Shown one piece after another: positions 31,584 through 42,158 of a stretch of DNA of 64,000 nt. Each line of letters starts with the position of its first letter. The stretch's first letter is position 1. Source of the DNA: Cyanobacterium sp. uoEpiScrs1 (GTDB taxonomy: Bacteria > Cyanobacteriota > Cyanobacteriia > Cyanobacteriales > Microcystaceae); assembly GCF_947331815.1 (NCBI RefSeq), contig NZ_OX373462.1:1413376-1477375 (forward strand), read 5' to 3'. Position numbers and translations under genes: made by a program. The notes below the pieces were generated by a model. The model was not told where the DNA came from and searched no databases. It was given only the letters and a program-made list of their open reading frames with translations.

Positions 31584-31910
31584 TCAACGTAAAACTTTAA
31601 TACTAACTGGAATCCTCCCAGATTTCAAAGAACCAATTTGTTGAAAGGCACCTTGAGACAAGTCGATAGTACAACGACAGCGATCTACGACTCGAACAAT
31701 AATGCTCTTGCCATTTTTTCGATTTGTAACCTTTACTCTTGTCCCAAAGGGGAGGGAAGGATGGGCAGCTAAAGGATGGTAATTGTTAAATATTACTCCC
31801 GAAGCGGTTTTTTTGCCGTGATAGTGAGAAGAATAATAAGTTGCCGTTTGAGCCTGTCCAGAAGTTGCAGTCAACGCTATCATCAAAGTAGATATCAACA
31901 GTCTTTTCAT
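31584..31910 (-). CDS. RlpA-like exported double-psi beta-barrel protein
   Basis: A 108-residue protein with a signal peptide (MKRLLISTLMIALTATSGQA, cleavage near QAQ) and an RlpA-type double-psi beta-barrel: YYSSHYHGKKTASGVIFN, LAAHPSLPFGTRVKVTN, and IIVRVVDRC followed by IDLSQGAFQQIG. RlpA proteins are outer-membrane or periplasmic and some cleave denuded peptidoglycan glycans; this one lacks the C-terminal SPOR domain. The start at 31910 is chosen because AGGAG precedes it by 10 nt and because it opens a clean signal peptide; an ATG at 31928 adds six residues. A pair of cysteines (VDRCRC) replaces the usual DRGPF. Confidence 0.85.
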   Translation of the reverse strand: MKRLLISTLMIALTATSGQAQTATYYSSHYHGKKTASGVIFNNYHPLAAHPSLPFGTRVKVTNRKNGKSIIVRVVDRCRCTIDLSQGAFQQIGSLKSGRIPVSIKVLR

Positions 31911-32122
31911 TAGAAGATAACTCCTCATATAGACAACCCAAGTTAATATACTCAGTTTTCTCGCATTTGTCTAGTTGAAAACACACCACATGATAGTTAC
32001 AAGTGATAGTTGTTGTGCGAGTGAGCTTTAACTATATGAATCTTGACTAATAAGGGTTAGGTTCTCATAAATCAGGAGTTGATTTTTAAATGTTCTGAAA
32101 TTACTCACTCGAACAATCCATC

Positions 32123-32869
32123 TTGAATCTCCCAACTTTTTCTGTTTTTTACTTTTCATCACTCAAATTATTTCTTCTTTTGAGATTTAGTTTTCGTTTG
32201 TGTCTGTTTCTCATATGTCTATTCTTATTAGGTTCAAATACTGCCTGTAACCAAAATTTTATTAATCCGAGTAAGACTGATTTAGTCAAACATGGTTCAA
32301 CTGAATTCGTTAAACAGGGAATTATTAAAAGTCGTCAGGGTGATTTTCTAGAAGCCACTAGGGATTTCACTCGAGCTATTGAAAAAAATCCTAATGATAC
32401 CAATGCTTATTTTAATCGAGGGTTTGCCTATAGCCATCTAGGGAAATTTGAGTTGGCATTGGAGGATTTTAGCCAAGCTCTCAAACTTGATACAAAACTG
32501 GTTGAAGCTTATGTTAATCGAGGGAACGTCTACTTACATCTAGGAAAAGACAAACAAGCGATCACCAATTATGTAAAAGCCCTTGAACTTAATCCTCATG
32601 ATGCTTTTGCTTATAATAATTTGGGGTTAGCTTATTTAAATCTGGGTCAAGCGAATCTAGCTCAAAATGATTTTACTGAAGCAATTAAACTAAAACCTGA
32701 TTATGGAGAGGCTTATTTTAATCGTGGATTAGCTTCATCTGACCTTAACCAGAGTCAAAAAGCGATTGCTGATTTTAACAAGGCTGCTCAGTTGTGGAGT
32801 CAACAAGGACATGACCAAGATTCTTACATAGCTCTTGAACAAATTAAAGCTCTGGAAGAAAAAAAATAA
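32123..32869 (+). CDS. TPR-repeat protein, probably membrane-anchored
   Basis: A 248-residue protein with an N-terminal hydrophobic stretch (residues about 15-38) followed by Cys42 in SNTACNQ, perhaps a weak lipoprotein signal, and then five tandem 34-residue tetratricopeptide repeats from about residue 63 to the end (for example AYFNRGFAYSHLGKFELALEDF, given here in parts: AYFNRGFAYSHLGKF and ELALEDF). TPRs are protein-binding scaffolds, so no enzymatic role is expected. The frame opens at TTG 32123 and no ATG is available before the repeats, so the true start is uncertain. It is divergent from rlpA. Confidence 0.8.
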   Translation: MNLPTFSVFYFSSLKLFLLLRFSFRLCLFLICLFLLGSNTACNQNFINPSKTDLVKHGSTEFVKQGIIKSRQGDFLEATRDFTRAIEKNPNDTNAYFNRGFAYSHLGKFELALEDFSQALKLDTKLVEAYVNRGNVYLHLGKDKQAITNYVKALELNPHDAFAYNNLGLAYLNLGQANLAQNDFTEAIKLKPDYGEAYFNRGLASSDLNQSQKAIADFNKAAQLWSQQGHDQDSYIALEQIKALEEKK

Positions 32870-33384
32870 TTTGGGCTTTATGCCAACTTTGTTGTTGTGA
32901 CTATAGCTTTCTATAAAGCAAAACAAAACTTCTTTACCCTCCCTGAGCTTGTTTTTATCTAATATATAGGGAGATCTGCTTAACTTTTAAATTGTAAATC
33001 AAGAAAATATCTTCTAAATAGACAGTCAGTAGAGTAAAGGAGTTAACACAATAATTCAAACTCTTTGATTTCTCAAATATTCAATTATTCAATCTTAAGG
33101 GCATTTTTAAAGTTAGCCGCTAACCGCTTTGATTACAAAATACTGACGAGGTAATATATTGCCAATCAGTTCGACTAAATTTTAATTCATTGACATAAAA
33201 TGAATTAAGAATCACTTACATTCTTTTTTGATAGCGTCTTTCAAAGAGTATTTGGGCAATATATCCTTTAGATTACCTTCACAGACACTACAGTGTTGAA
33301 TCTTTATTTTAATATTTTCGTATAAATGCTAGATTAGCATTCAATGCTGAATCGTGACTATAAAAGAGGTAAGAGAAAAACACA
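32870..33384. other. Intergenic region with a Cys-containing remnant
   Basis: 515 nt without an intact gene. On the minus strand 33212-33325 reads open as a tail containing QHCSVCEGNLKDILPKYSLK and ending KKECK, without any ATG, GTG or TTG in front. It may be the end of a lost gene. Confidence 0.35.
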
Positions 33385-33762
33385 ATGATTAAAGTATTTA
33401 TGATGATTGGGGCAACTTTAGCAGGATTAGGGGTAGTTGGAGGTGCAGTCGCTAGTCATGTATTGAAAAATAGACTAAGTGATAACGCGTTAGACATTTT
33501 CGGAATAGGAATAAAATATCAGATGTATCATTCTTTGGCTTTATTATTAGTTACATTACTTTTAATCTGTCGACAAAATAATCCTTCTAGTTTATTATTG
33601 GCTGGCTATGGATTTACTCTAGGAATAGTAGTTTTTTCAGGAAGTCTTTATGCTCTTAGTTTAACTGGAATTAAATGGTTAGGAGCAATTACTCCGATTG
33701 GTGGGATTGCATTTATTATTGGATGGGGAAGTTTAGTTATTACTGCTTGGAATTGGAAATAA
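33385..33762 (+). CDS. DUF423 family membrane protein
   Basis: A 125-residue protein with four hydrophobic helices and the DUF423 (YgdD/TMEM256-like) pattern: a glycine-rich first helix (GATLAGLGVVGGAVASHVL), the stretch DIFGIGIKYQMYHSLALLL, and the C-terminal LTGIKWLGAITPIGGIAFIIGW, here cited in pieces. The role of this family is unknown. Length is typical. It stands alone; the nearest same-strand gene ends 515 nt upstream. Confidence 0.88.
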   Translation: MIKVFMMIGATLAGLGVVGGAVASHVLKNRLSDNALDIFGIGIKYQMYHSLALLLVTLLLICRQNNPSSLLLAGYGFTLGIVVFSGSLYALSLTGIKWLGAITPIGGIAFIIGWGSLVITAWNWK

Positions 33763-34522
33763 ATATAAAAAGTACTGCATTTAGCCAATTTACAAGAGGA
33801 ATGCTGCCAAAAAGTTAATGAAGTGTATATCTATTAATAAATGTTCTAAACTAGAAAAAATATCTTAGTATATTTTATAAATTTTATCCTGAAAAATATT
33901 CAAGTGTATAGATCATTTATCTTCGTGCAGTTCTATTTTTGTGAAAAAGATAATAGCTATTGATTTACCCTTCATAATTTTTAGTTAACTTATAATATAA
34001 GTGTTACATATAAAAAAAAGTATATCAATTAGATACACTATCACTACTTTTGTAAAGTACATTTAATGAATTTTACCTAACTAAACTAAATAATATTATC
34101 TACAATGTATCACCAATACACTGTATGGCAACTAGCTTTAAAAATACTCATAATAATTTGAATTTTGTATATAGAAATTAACCAGAATTAATGATTTAAA
34201 TATTTAATGTAGACTATATTGATAGTACTAAAATGTTGAATTTATAAATTAATAAATCAAATTTCTATTTTTAAATATTACATTTTGTTTTTTATCTAGA
34301 TTTTGTATTTCACTATTTTACTGAAATACAAATTGTATTGTCGACTTTTTTTATTTTATATAGAAGCTTAATTTAAATACTATTTTTATCAATTTCACCA
34401 CTTATATATCAATACTTTTAACTGATTTTTAATGTAATTAAATAATATATTTTACCCCTTACTACCTCAATTGATAATAGTTAGAATGCTTAATAAATAT
34501 GTACTTTTATTCTAGATAATAT
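33763..34522. other. Intergenic region, 760 nt
   Basis: AT-rich and without any gene, terminator or repeat that I can support. It lies between the convergent 3' ends of the DUF423 gene and chlD. Confidence 0.5.
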
Positions 34523-36586
34523 CTATTTTAAGTTCTTAATTGCTTCTCTAGTCATTCGTGCAATTCCCTTATCTGTTACTTTGGGTAATTGATAGTAGAT
34601 TCCTCCCGCAGTTTGTGCTAGCTCTTTTCCAAACCCAGTAGAAACAAATTTTTTTTCTGTGTCGATGACCAATAATTTCATGCCTAAAGTTCGAGTTTTT
34701 TTAGCAATTTCTAATAGTTCAGCCTGAATATCTGGCTTTTCTTTTTCAGGCAAAGATTTTCCTAAAGACTTCGTTAAAGGAATGTTCCCCCGTCCGTCAG
34801 TAATAGCAACAATGACGACTTGTCCAATGTTCCCGGATATTTTAGCATTTATCCCTACATGAATAGCTTGAGATAAACCGTGTGCTAAAGGTGAACCTCC
34901 TCCACAGGGCAATATTTCTAACTGTCGTTTTGCTAAAGCAATGGAACGGGTAGGAGGTAATAAAATGTTTGCCTGTTCCCCTCTGAAAGGAACTAATGCT
35001 ACTTGGTCACGGTTTTTGTAAGCCTCTGTCAACAGATGTATTACTGCACCTTTAGCAGATTGCATCCGGTTTAAAGCCATTGATCCTGACGCGTCTACTA
35101 CAAAGACAATCAACGCTGCGGCTTTCCTCGCCATGTATTTTGACCGAATATCCCCTTGTTCAAGGATAAAACCACGACTGGGATGACGCAAACGACGGGA
35201 TTTCTGGTAGGGGGCTGCAGCTCGTAAAGTTGCGTCAACGGCAATGCGTTTAACTTTTCTTTTAGGAATTATAGGTTTAATGTAGCGTCCTTTTTCTTCA
35301 GAAGTAGTTAGTCCACTAGACCCTGAATTACCCTGAGTTTGAGCTATTTGAGTACAAGATAAAACATTAGGATCGAGAATAACTCCATCTACATCAAAAA
35401 TAAACTCGTCAGGAATATTTAGAGGTTTTTGCTGGTTTTCTTGCTGGTTTTCTTGCTGGTTTTCTTGCTGGTTTTCTTGCTGGTTTTCTTGCTGGTTTTC
35501 TTGCTGGTTTTCTTGCTGGTTTAAGTCAGAGTTATCTTGAAATTCTTGAGGGAGTGGTGGTGAAGACAATTGCTGATCTTCAGGAAGAGGCTGTTTTATA
35601 GTGGAACGGGGTACGATGACTAATTCTACTGCTCGTGTCAGATCTTCTGGTATGACATTGTTACGTCCTTCCAAGGCGGCGGAAACTTTAGCGACTCTAA
35701 CAGCGAAAAGTTCAGCACGATGTCCTTCTACAGCTCCTCGAATAGCTTCTTCAACTAGATAAGCAATCTGATCAGTAGTAATTTTGACATCTTTTAACCA
35801 TTCCCGTGCGAGAATAACTTCGGTTTTAATGTTGTCTATTTCATTCTTATATTTGCTAATAAATATTTGAGATGAACTAGCATAACCAATAGCTCGTTCT
35901 ACCGCTTGGATTCGTTGTTCTAAAGTTAAGACTTCATCAGTGTAGAGAGCTATCGCGATGCGATCCAATAAATGTCTTCTTAGAGATCCTTCTTCGGGGT
36001 TATAAGTAGCAATAAATAAGGGTCGACAAAAATGTTGAAAGCTAATACCTTCTCGTTCAATTTGATTAAATCCTTCTGTCAATACAGTTAATATCTTATT
36101 GGAAATTTGATCATCGAGTAAATTAACTTCATCAATGTATAAAACTCCACGATGTGCCTGAGCTAATAACCCAGGTTGAAAGACTGCTTCTCCTTTTTTT
36201 ACAGACTTTTCTACATCTACCGAGCCCAAAAGTCTATCTTCAGTAATCCCAATAGGAATTTGAATAAAAGGAGCTGGTATAATTTCTGTCGGAATATCTT
36301 CTAAAGGAATAGTTTGATATTGTTTATGAGTGTTATCGTCCCATTCACTTGGTTTGTTATGATCGCAGTTAAAGGGGTTATTTTTTATCCTTTCAATGGG
36401 AGGTAATAAGGCATGAATCCCTCTAGCCAGAATAGACTTTGCCGTCCCTCGACGACCGGCAATTACAACTCCTCCTAATCCTTGATCAATGGCAGCTAAA
36501 AGTAAGGCTAGTTTGATAGATTCTTTCCCAATTACAGCTGTTATTGGAAAGTTAGTTGATGGTAAAGATAAAGTAGAAGCAGACAT
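34523..36586 (-). CDS. chlD: Magnesium chelatase subunit ChlD
   Basis: ChlD is the AAA+/vWA platform that with ChlI and ChlH inserts Mg2+ into protoporphyrin IX, the first step specific to chlorophyll. The 687-residue protein has an AAA+ domain (Walker A region GRRGTAKS at 44-51, [12 protein letters not shown] as Walker B), an acidic/proline linker and a C-terminal von Willebrand A domain with the MIDAS motif DASGS (Asp498, Ser500, Ser502). The linker has a low-complexity stretch of repeated NQQE units (residues about 355-386) encoded by a perfect 12-nt tandem repeat. The reading frame is intact. The gene is not next to chlH or chlI. Intact ChlD argues that chlorophyll synthesis is, or was until recently, active. 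Confidence 0.95.
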   Translation of the reverse strand: MSASTLSLPSTNFPITAVIGKESIKLALLLAAIDQGLGGVVIAGRRGTAKSILARGIHALLPPIERIKNNPFNCDHNKPSEWDDNTHKQYQTIPLEDIPTEIIPAPFIQIPIGITEDRLLGSVDVEKSVKKGEAVFQPGLLAQAHRGVLYIDEVNLLDDQISNKILTVLTEGFNQIEREGISFQHFCRPLFIATYNPEEGSLRRHLLDRIAIALYTDEVLTLEQRIQAVERAIGYASSSQIFISKYKNEIDNIKTEVILAREWLKDVKITTDQIAYLVEEAIRGAVEGHRAELFAVRVAKVSAALEGRNNVIPEDLTRAVELVIVPRSTIKQPLPEDQQLSSPPLPQEFQDNSDLNQQENQQENQQENQQENQQENQQENQQENQQKPLNIPDEFIFDVDGVILDPNVLSCTQIAQTQGNSGSSGLTTSEEKGRYIKPIIPKRKVKRIAVDATLRAAAPYQKSRRLRHPSRGFILEQGDIRSKYMARKAAALIVFVVDASGSMALNRMQSAKGAVIHLLTEAYKNRDQVALVPFRGEQANILLPPTRSIALAKRQLEILPCGGGSPLAHGLSQAIHVGINAKISGNIGQVVIVAITDGRGNIPLTKSLGKSLPEKEKPDIQAELLEIAKKTRTLGMKLLVIDTEKKFVSTGFGKELAQTAGGIYYQLPKVTDKGIARMTREAIKNLK
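35429..35522. repeat. 12-nt tandem repeat inside chlD, 7.8 copies
   Basis: The unit TTGCTGGTTTTC (plus strand) repeats exactly seven times from 35429 to 35512 plus ten bases of an eighth copy. On the coding strand it encodes NQQE. A 12-nt unit keeps the frame, so copy number can change by slippage without breaking the gene. Confidence 0.95.
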
Positions 36587-37632
36587 GAGCTAGGAATGAC
36601 TAGTTATCAAGTTTGAGTCGTCTATCCTTCTATTTTATCTTAAAAAATATTTTCCTTAGTAATTATAATAATTCTAAGTAAATTAAATAATCAAACTGTT
36701 CAAAGCTGCTATTTTATTTGTTCGTTGATATTCTATACTTGATTCCACGCATCTGTTTTAAATCAAATTTAATATTGGCAAATTAAAAACAATAGTATTT
36801 GGTATTATTGTATGTATATAAATATAAAAACTTATTAATCTATGAATAACTAGTTATCACTCATAAACATCAAAAGACTTAAATTTATAAAGTTGGCAAA
36901 TATGATAGATACTTATTTTACGAGCCTAGAAGTCTCGGCTTCAAAAACTGAATACAATATAAAATTTTGGAATAGATAATAACGTAAATACTATATTCAT
37001 ATCATATCGGTTTAAAACTACTTAACAATAACCTGAACTTTTAAGTAATAAAGAGCTCCCATCGAGATTAAATGATCCAAAATGATGTAATATCCTGAGG
37101 CTCTAATAGCTATTTTTTAGTTTTATAGTACACTGTACTTTATCAGTTTTTTGCTCTTTGTCTTTGCTGGTATCAGATTTAAATATATTTGTCAATATAC
37201 AGTTATTGATTTCTAATGGACTTAAATAATGGCAAGCTAAAAACTGTACTGAGTTAGTCTGTTGAATAATTTTAAGCTTATAAAGGGTTACTGACGGATG
37301 TATAATTTTTAAATTATAAATTTTGGTTCCAAAACTTTTCTTTTTAAGAATTAATATGCTAAACTGTGTGTAAATCAGTGAGCTAAAAAGCGATAAATTT
37401 TAAGTCTCTAGCTATCACTGAAAAAAAAGTGCCATACAAAATAGGTGAAAGTGAATTATAAACTAAATAGGGTAGGAGCACGTAAGTTAGCTATCTGGAG
37501 TAAGTCCTTTAGAGGACTTAGTGTAGATAGTCCATTTAGACTAAACATGAGAGTGTAGAATGCTGGTAAAAGCGGAATTTAGCCTAACAGCCCAGCTTAT
37601 TTTTGTTACCAGATGCTCCAATTATTTTTAGT
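36587..37632. other. Intergenic region upstream of chlD, with a structured segment near tRNA-Thr
   Basis: About 1 kb without a protein gene. It contains the chlD promoter at its left end and, from 37472, a GC-richer segment with nested helices listed as a candidate RNA. Confidence 0.5.
37472..37620 (+). ncRNA. Candidate structured RNA upstream of tRNA-Thr
   Basis: Helices can be drawn that close on each other: GGAGCA 37475-37480 with TGCTCC 37614-37619; GCTATCT 37490-37496 with AGATAGT 37525-37531, enclosing TAAGTCC 37501-37507 with GGACTTA 37514-37520; and CTGGTAA 37563-37569 with TTACCAG 37606-37612. The segment is less AT-rich than its surroundings and is followed by ATTATTTTTA, 13 nt before the tRNA. 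It matches no RNA family I know (not SRP, tmRNA, RNase P or a riboswitch I recognise). It could be a leader of the tRNA transcript or an independent small RNA on either strand. Confidence 0.45.
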
Positions 37633-37704
37633 GCTGGTGTAGCTCAGTGGTAGAGCAGCTGATTTGTAATCAGCTGGTCGCAGGTTCAAATCCTGTCACC
37701 AGCT
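37633..37704 (+). tRNA. trnT: tRNA-Thr (anticodon TGT)
   Basis: A complete 72-nt cloverleaf: 7-bp acceptor stem (GCTGGTG with CACCAGC), D arm GCTC/GAGC, anticodon stem GCTGA/TCAGC with loop TTTGTAA giving anticodon TGT, and T arm with GTTCAAATC. The discriminator base is T at 37704 and CCA is not encoded. It reads ACA and, by wobble, other Thr codons. Confidence 0.97.
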
Positions 37705-37942
37705 TTATACTTTGATCTGTTATATAAACATCATGTAATTCCAGGATTTTTATCTATGGTTTTTTAGAAGAGCAAACTTCTCACAATGATTTATATTTGT
37801 TATACATGAGGCAAGTTAGTTTGTTCGATAATAAGGTAAAGAGTAAATGCTAATTGTCTTTTTGATATAGGAAAATTTGCATCTTATCCTAAATCTAAAA
37901 CTAAAAATTTAAATTATGATTTAAGTTAAACAAGCAGATACA

Positions 37943-37980
37943 CAAAAAAAAGAAAAGGCTACGGGGGACTAGTAGCCTTT
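37943..37980 (-). terminator. Rho-independent terminator of ilvC
   Basis: A 9-bp stem (37954-37962 with 37972-37980; AAAGGCTAC/GTAGCCTTT) followed on the minus strand by a long T tract (complement of the A-rich 37943-37956). It starts 10 nt past the ilvC stop. Confidence 0.85.
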
Positions 37981-37990
37981 CACTAGTAAT

Positions 37991-39329
<1,339 letters not shown>

Positions 39330-40109
39330 CTAATCTCGAAATCGCTTTTCTATTAAATTAACTAACAATTCCCTGGGAAGAAAACGGCTAGAATTTACAA
39401 TAAATTGATTACTTAATCCGCCAGAAACGATATTTGATTTCTTTTTTTTAAGTGCTTCAAGAGCATCTTTTACTACTTCTTTAGCTGAAGTTAAAACATC
39501 GTTATCTTTATAACTAAAACCTTCTGGAAAATCCGCTACTTTAAAAAAATTAGAATCTGTTGGACCTGGACATAATGCAAGAATGTTAATATCTGTTCCT
39601 TGGTTTTCTGCCCACAATGCTTCAGAGAAACTAAGGACAAAGGCCTTTGTTGCCGCATAAACCGATAAATAGGGCAGAGGCAGGAATCCAGCAATAGACG
39701 CGACGTTAATAATATTCCCGGCTCCTCGTTGTTGCATCTTCAATAAAAACAAATGGGTCAACTCTACTAATGCAACTATATTGAGTTGGATCATTTCCAC
39801 TTGGCGAGGTAATTCTCGTTGAGCAAATTCTCCATAATCCCCAAATCCTGCGTTATTAATTAAAAAATCAACGCTTATTTCTTTTTCTTCTACAATATCA
39901 TAGATTTGCTTGGCAGCTTGTTGCTCAGTTAAATCTTGTACAATTACCTCTACTTTTATAGGAGCTTGATGTTGTAACTGCTCGGCAAGTTGATAGAGTT
40001 TATCTTGAGAACGGGCAACTAAAATTAAATTTATCTGGCGCATAGCTAATTCTTGAGCAAAAGCTGTTCCAATACCAGAAGATGCACCAGTAATCAAAGC
40101 TGTTTTCAT
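39330..40109 (-). CDS. Short-chain dehydrogenase/reductase (SDR)
   Basis: A 259-residue classical SDR oxidoreductase. The NAD(P) motif TGASSGIG lies at residues 7-14, NNAG in the central strand, and the catalytic set Ser (NVASIAG), Tyr-x-x-x-Lys (YAATK) is intact, with CPGPTDSNFF after it. The pattern is close to the DltE/YqjQ-like subgroup that acts on lipid or carbonyl substrates, but the substrate is unknown. I use the ATG at 40109, six nt after AGTAGG. The TTG at 40124 and ATG at 40115 lie on or too near that ribosome binding site. It is divergent from the LptF/G gene. Confidence 0.88.
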   Translation of the reverse strand: MKTALITGASSGIGTAFAQELAMRQINLILVARSQDKLYQLAEQLQHQAPIKVEVIVQDLTEQQAAKQIYDIVEEKEISVDFLINNAGFGDYGEFAQRELPRQVEMIQLNIVALVELTHLFLLKMQQRGAGNIINVASIAGFLPLPYLSVYAATKAFVLSFSEALWAENQGTDINILALCPGPTDSNFFKVADFPEGFSYKDNDVLTSAKEVVKDALEALKKKKSNIVSGGLSNQFIVNSSRFLPRELLVNLIEKRFRD

Positions 40110-40260
40110 GGTCATCCTACTCAAATCTAGTGAAAGTTGCTTTACCTTAAGGATTGTAACGCATGATTAAATTAATCATCGGGAAGATTAACAGTAGTGG
40201 AAAACTTATCTCTATTGAACTACTACAGCAACTAACTAACCAATTGTCCGTCGATATTTA

Positions 40261-41475
40261 GTGAAGGGTGCTTCTAATAAATCTCTGATGTTGACGAAAA
40301 TTCTTCAATCTCTATTCGATATATGGAGATCGCAACAATGTCGGTTTTCTCTACCTTTGATGGATCGCTACATTGGAGGCGAACTGCTCCTCCCGTTCAT
40401 CTTTAGCGTGGGACTGGTCTCATCGTTAGGGGTAGCAATTGGTTATTTATCGGATTTGGCAAATAAAGTGGTAGAGTTTGATCTTCCACTAATACAAGCC
40501 CTAGAGATTTTACTTTTAAAAGTACCTGAATTCACCGCCTATGCTCTGCCAATATCAGTTATGTTAACTACGTTACTGACCTATGGTCGTCTTAGTAACG
40601 ATAGTGAATTAATAGCATTACGTACTTGTGGGGTGAGTTTATATCGTGTGATTGCTCCTGCCTTGGTTTTTAGTTTAGTAGTCACAGGGATCACTTTTGT
40701 ATTTAGTGAATCAATTGTCCCTGATGCTAATCACCGAGCTACATCTATACTAGTAGAATATCTACAAGAAGAACATACATTTTGGCAAAATAAAGATATT
40801 TTCTATCCTGACTATGAAGAAGTGGATTTACCAAATGGAGAAACAGTTAAACGATTAAAATACTTATTTTACGCTGAGAAATTTGACGGTAAGCAAATGA
40901 AAACTTTGACTATCTTAGAATGGATAGGAACTAATCTCAACACAATAGTTGTGTCTGATTCGGCTACCTGGAACTCTAGGGAAAATACTTGGGATTTTTT
41001 TAATGGGACAATTTATAAACTAGCTCCCGATGCTTCCTATAGAGACATGTCTCCTTTCAAACACTGTCAGTTAGCTCTAACTAGAGCTCCCTTTGAATTC
41101 GCTCTTCAAGGTAGAGATCCCTATGAAATGAATATCATTCAGGCTCAGCAGTACATAAAACTATTGAGAATGATTGGAGATGAAAAAAACTTGCGAACCT
41201 TTCAAGTACGAATCCAACAAAAAATTGCTTTTCCTTTTATTTGTGTTGTTTTTGGTTTAGTGGGATCTGTTTTAGGAGTAAGGCCTCAGCAAATGGGAAG
41301 AGCTACTAGTTTTGGCTTAAGTGTAGTAATTATTTTTACTTATTATGTTTTAGGATTTATTATCGGTAGTTTAGGCTTAATGGGTATTATCTCTCCTTTT
41401 ATGGCTGCATGGTTGCCTAATTTTCTTGGACTAGGGACAGGATACTGGTTACTGTATCATTTTGCTAAATCTTAA
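40261..41475 (+). CDS. LptF/LptG-type permease (YjgP/YjgQ family)
   Basis: A 404-residue inner-membrane protein of the family that extracts lipopolysaccharide and drives it through the Lpt bridge, powered by LptB. There is a membrane segment after LPLMDRYIGGELLLPF (about 44-64), two more near 85-110 and 125-150, a beta-jellyroll periplasmic domain (about 155-300), and three C-terminal helices. The start is uncertain: GTG 40261 opens the frame, and ATG 40288 is an alternative nine codons in. LptB, LptA/C and the second permease are not adjacent, and cyanobacteria often have a single permease gene. An Lpt system implies that an outer membrane is retained. Confidence 0.85.
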   Translation: MKGASNKSLMLTKILQSLFDIWRSQQCRFSLPLMDRYIGGELLLPFIFSVGLVSSLGVAIGYLSDLANKVVEFDLPLIQALEILLLKVPEFTAYALPISVMLTTLLTYGRLSNDSELIALRTCGVSLYRVIAPALVFSLVVTGITFVFSESIVPDANHRATSILVEYLQEEHTFWQNKDIFYPDYEEVDLPNGETVKRLKYLFYAEKFDGKQMKTLTILEWIGTNLNTIVVSDSATWNSRENTWDFFNGTIYKLAPDASYRDMSPFKHCQLALTRAPFEFALQGRDPYEMNIIQAQQYIKLLRMIGDEKNLRTFQVRIQQKIAFPFICVVFGLVGSVLGVRPQQMGRATSFGLSVVIIFTYYVLGFIIGSLGLMGIISPFMAAWLPNFLGLGTGYWLLYHFAKS

Positions 41476-42158
41476 ATGTTTCGTAATATTGCTTTCAAGA
41501 AACAATAAACAAGGCAATAAAAATATTGTATATGAATTATTTGTCTATTAATTTTTACTTTTGTTGTATAGGTGCGTTATCTGTTATTTGTTTATCCAAA
41601 TTCTGATAGCTTAACAGTATTTATTGTTTTTTTTTGAATGTTAATAATCGTTAAAAACACTAAACATATTACATACAGATAAATACGTGTAAAAAATACC
41701 AAATTCTTTACCTAATAAATTAAAGTTACTGGTAACAATCCTTTTAGTCGTGGAGTATTGGCAAATTTAGATTTGATTTTAACTATTCCTAATTTTAATC
41801 GATGGGATTTATTCATATCCTTTTACTTTTACAGTTAAATGATAGTATTAGACGAAAAAGATATAAATCTACCACTATGGGGCACAGTACTTATTTTATC
41901 TAGTCCATTAATCTTAACATTGACTGATACATGTTAGGATTAATAGTTCTCTCTCTCCTTTTTCTACATAGCAGACATGATTGAATTTTCTAAAGCGATC
42001 ACATTTAAGGTTGAATTAAGCAATATTTCAAATAAAATTAGGAGTTATTCATAGACATAATAGACTTACCGATATCATATGACAAATTCGAGTGACTATT
42101 GAGTAATTTTGTGAGTTAACCTTAAATTAAAATCAATTAAAGATTATTTGTATCGATT
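41476..42158. other. Intergenic region containing a membrane-protein remnant
   Basis: 683 nt with no intact gene. A broken frame at 41719-41937 is listed separately. The right end holds the pepP promoter. Confidence 0.5.
41719..41937 (+). pseudogene. Remnant of an unidentified membrane protein with an in-frame stop
   Basis: One frame reads NNPFSRGVLANLDLILTIP, then NFNRWDLFISFYFYS, a TAA at 41836-41838, and on in the same frame through DEKDINLPLWGTVLILSS and PLILTLTDTC to TAG at 41937. The amino-acid mix (polar lead, then a hydrophobic helix) and continuity across the stop suggest a once-functional membrane protein. I do not recognise the family. Confidence 0.4.

Noticed and set aside
35429-35522. 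CRISPR array
   Set aside because: The repeats are contiguous 12-mers without spacers, and they encode part of ChlD.
37472-37620. Known riboswitch (cobalamin, TPP, SAM, glycine) or tmRNA/SRP/RNase P RNA
   Set aside because: I looked for their hallmark sequences and found none, so I list it only as an unidentified structured candidate.
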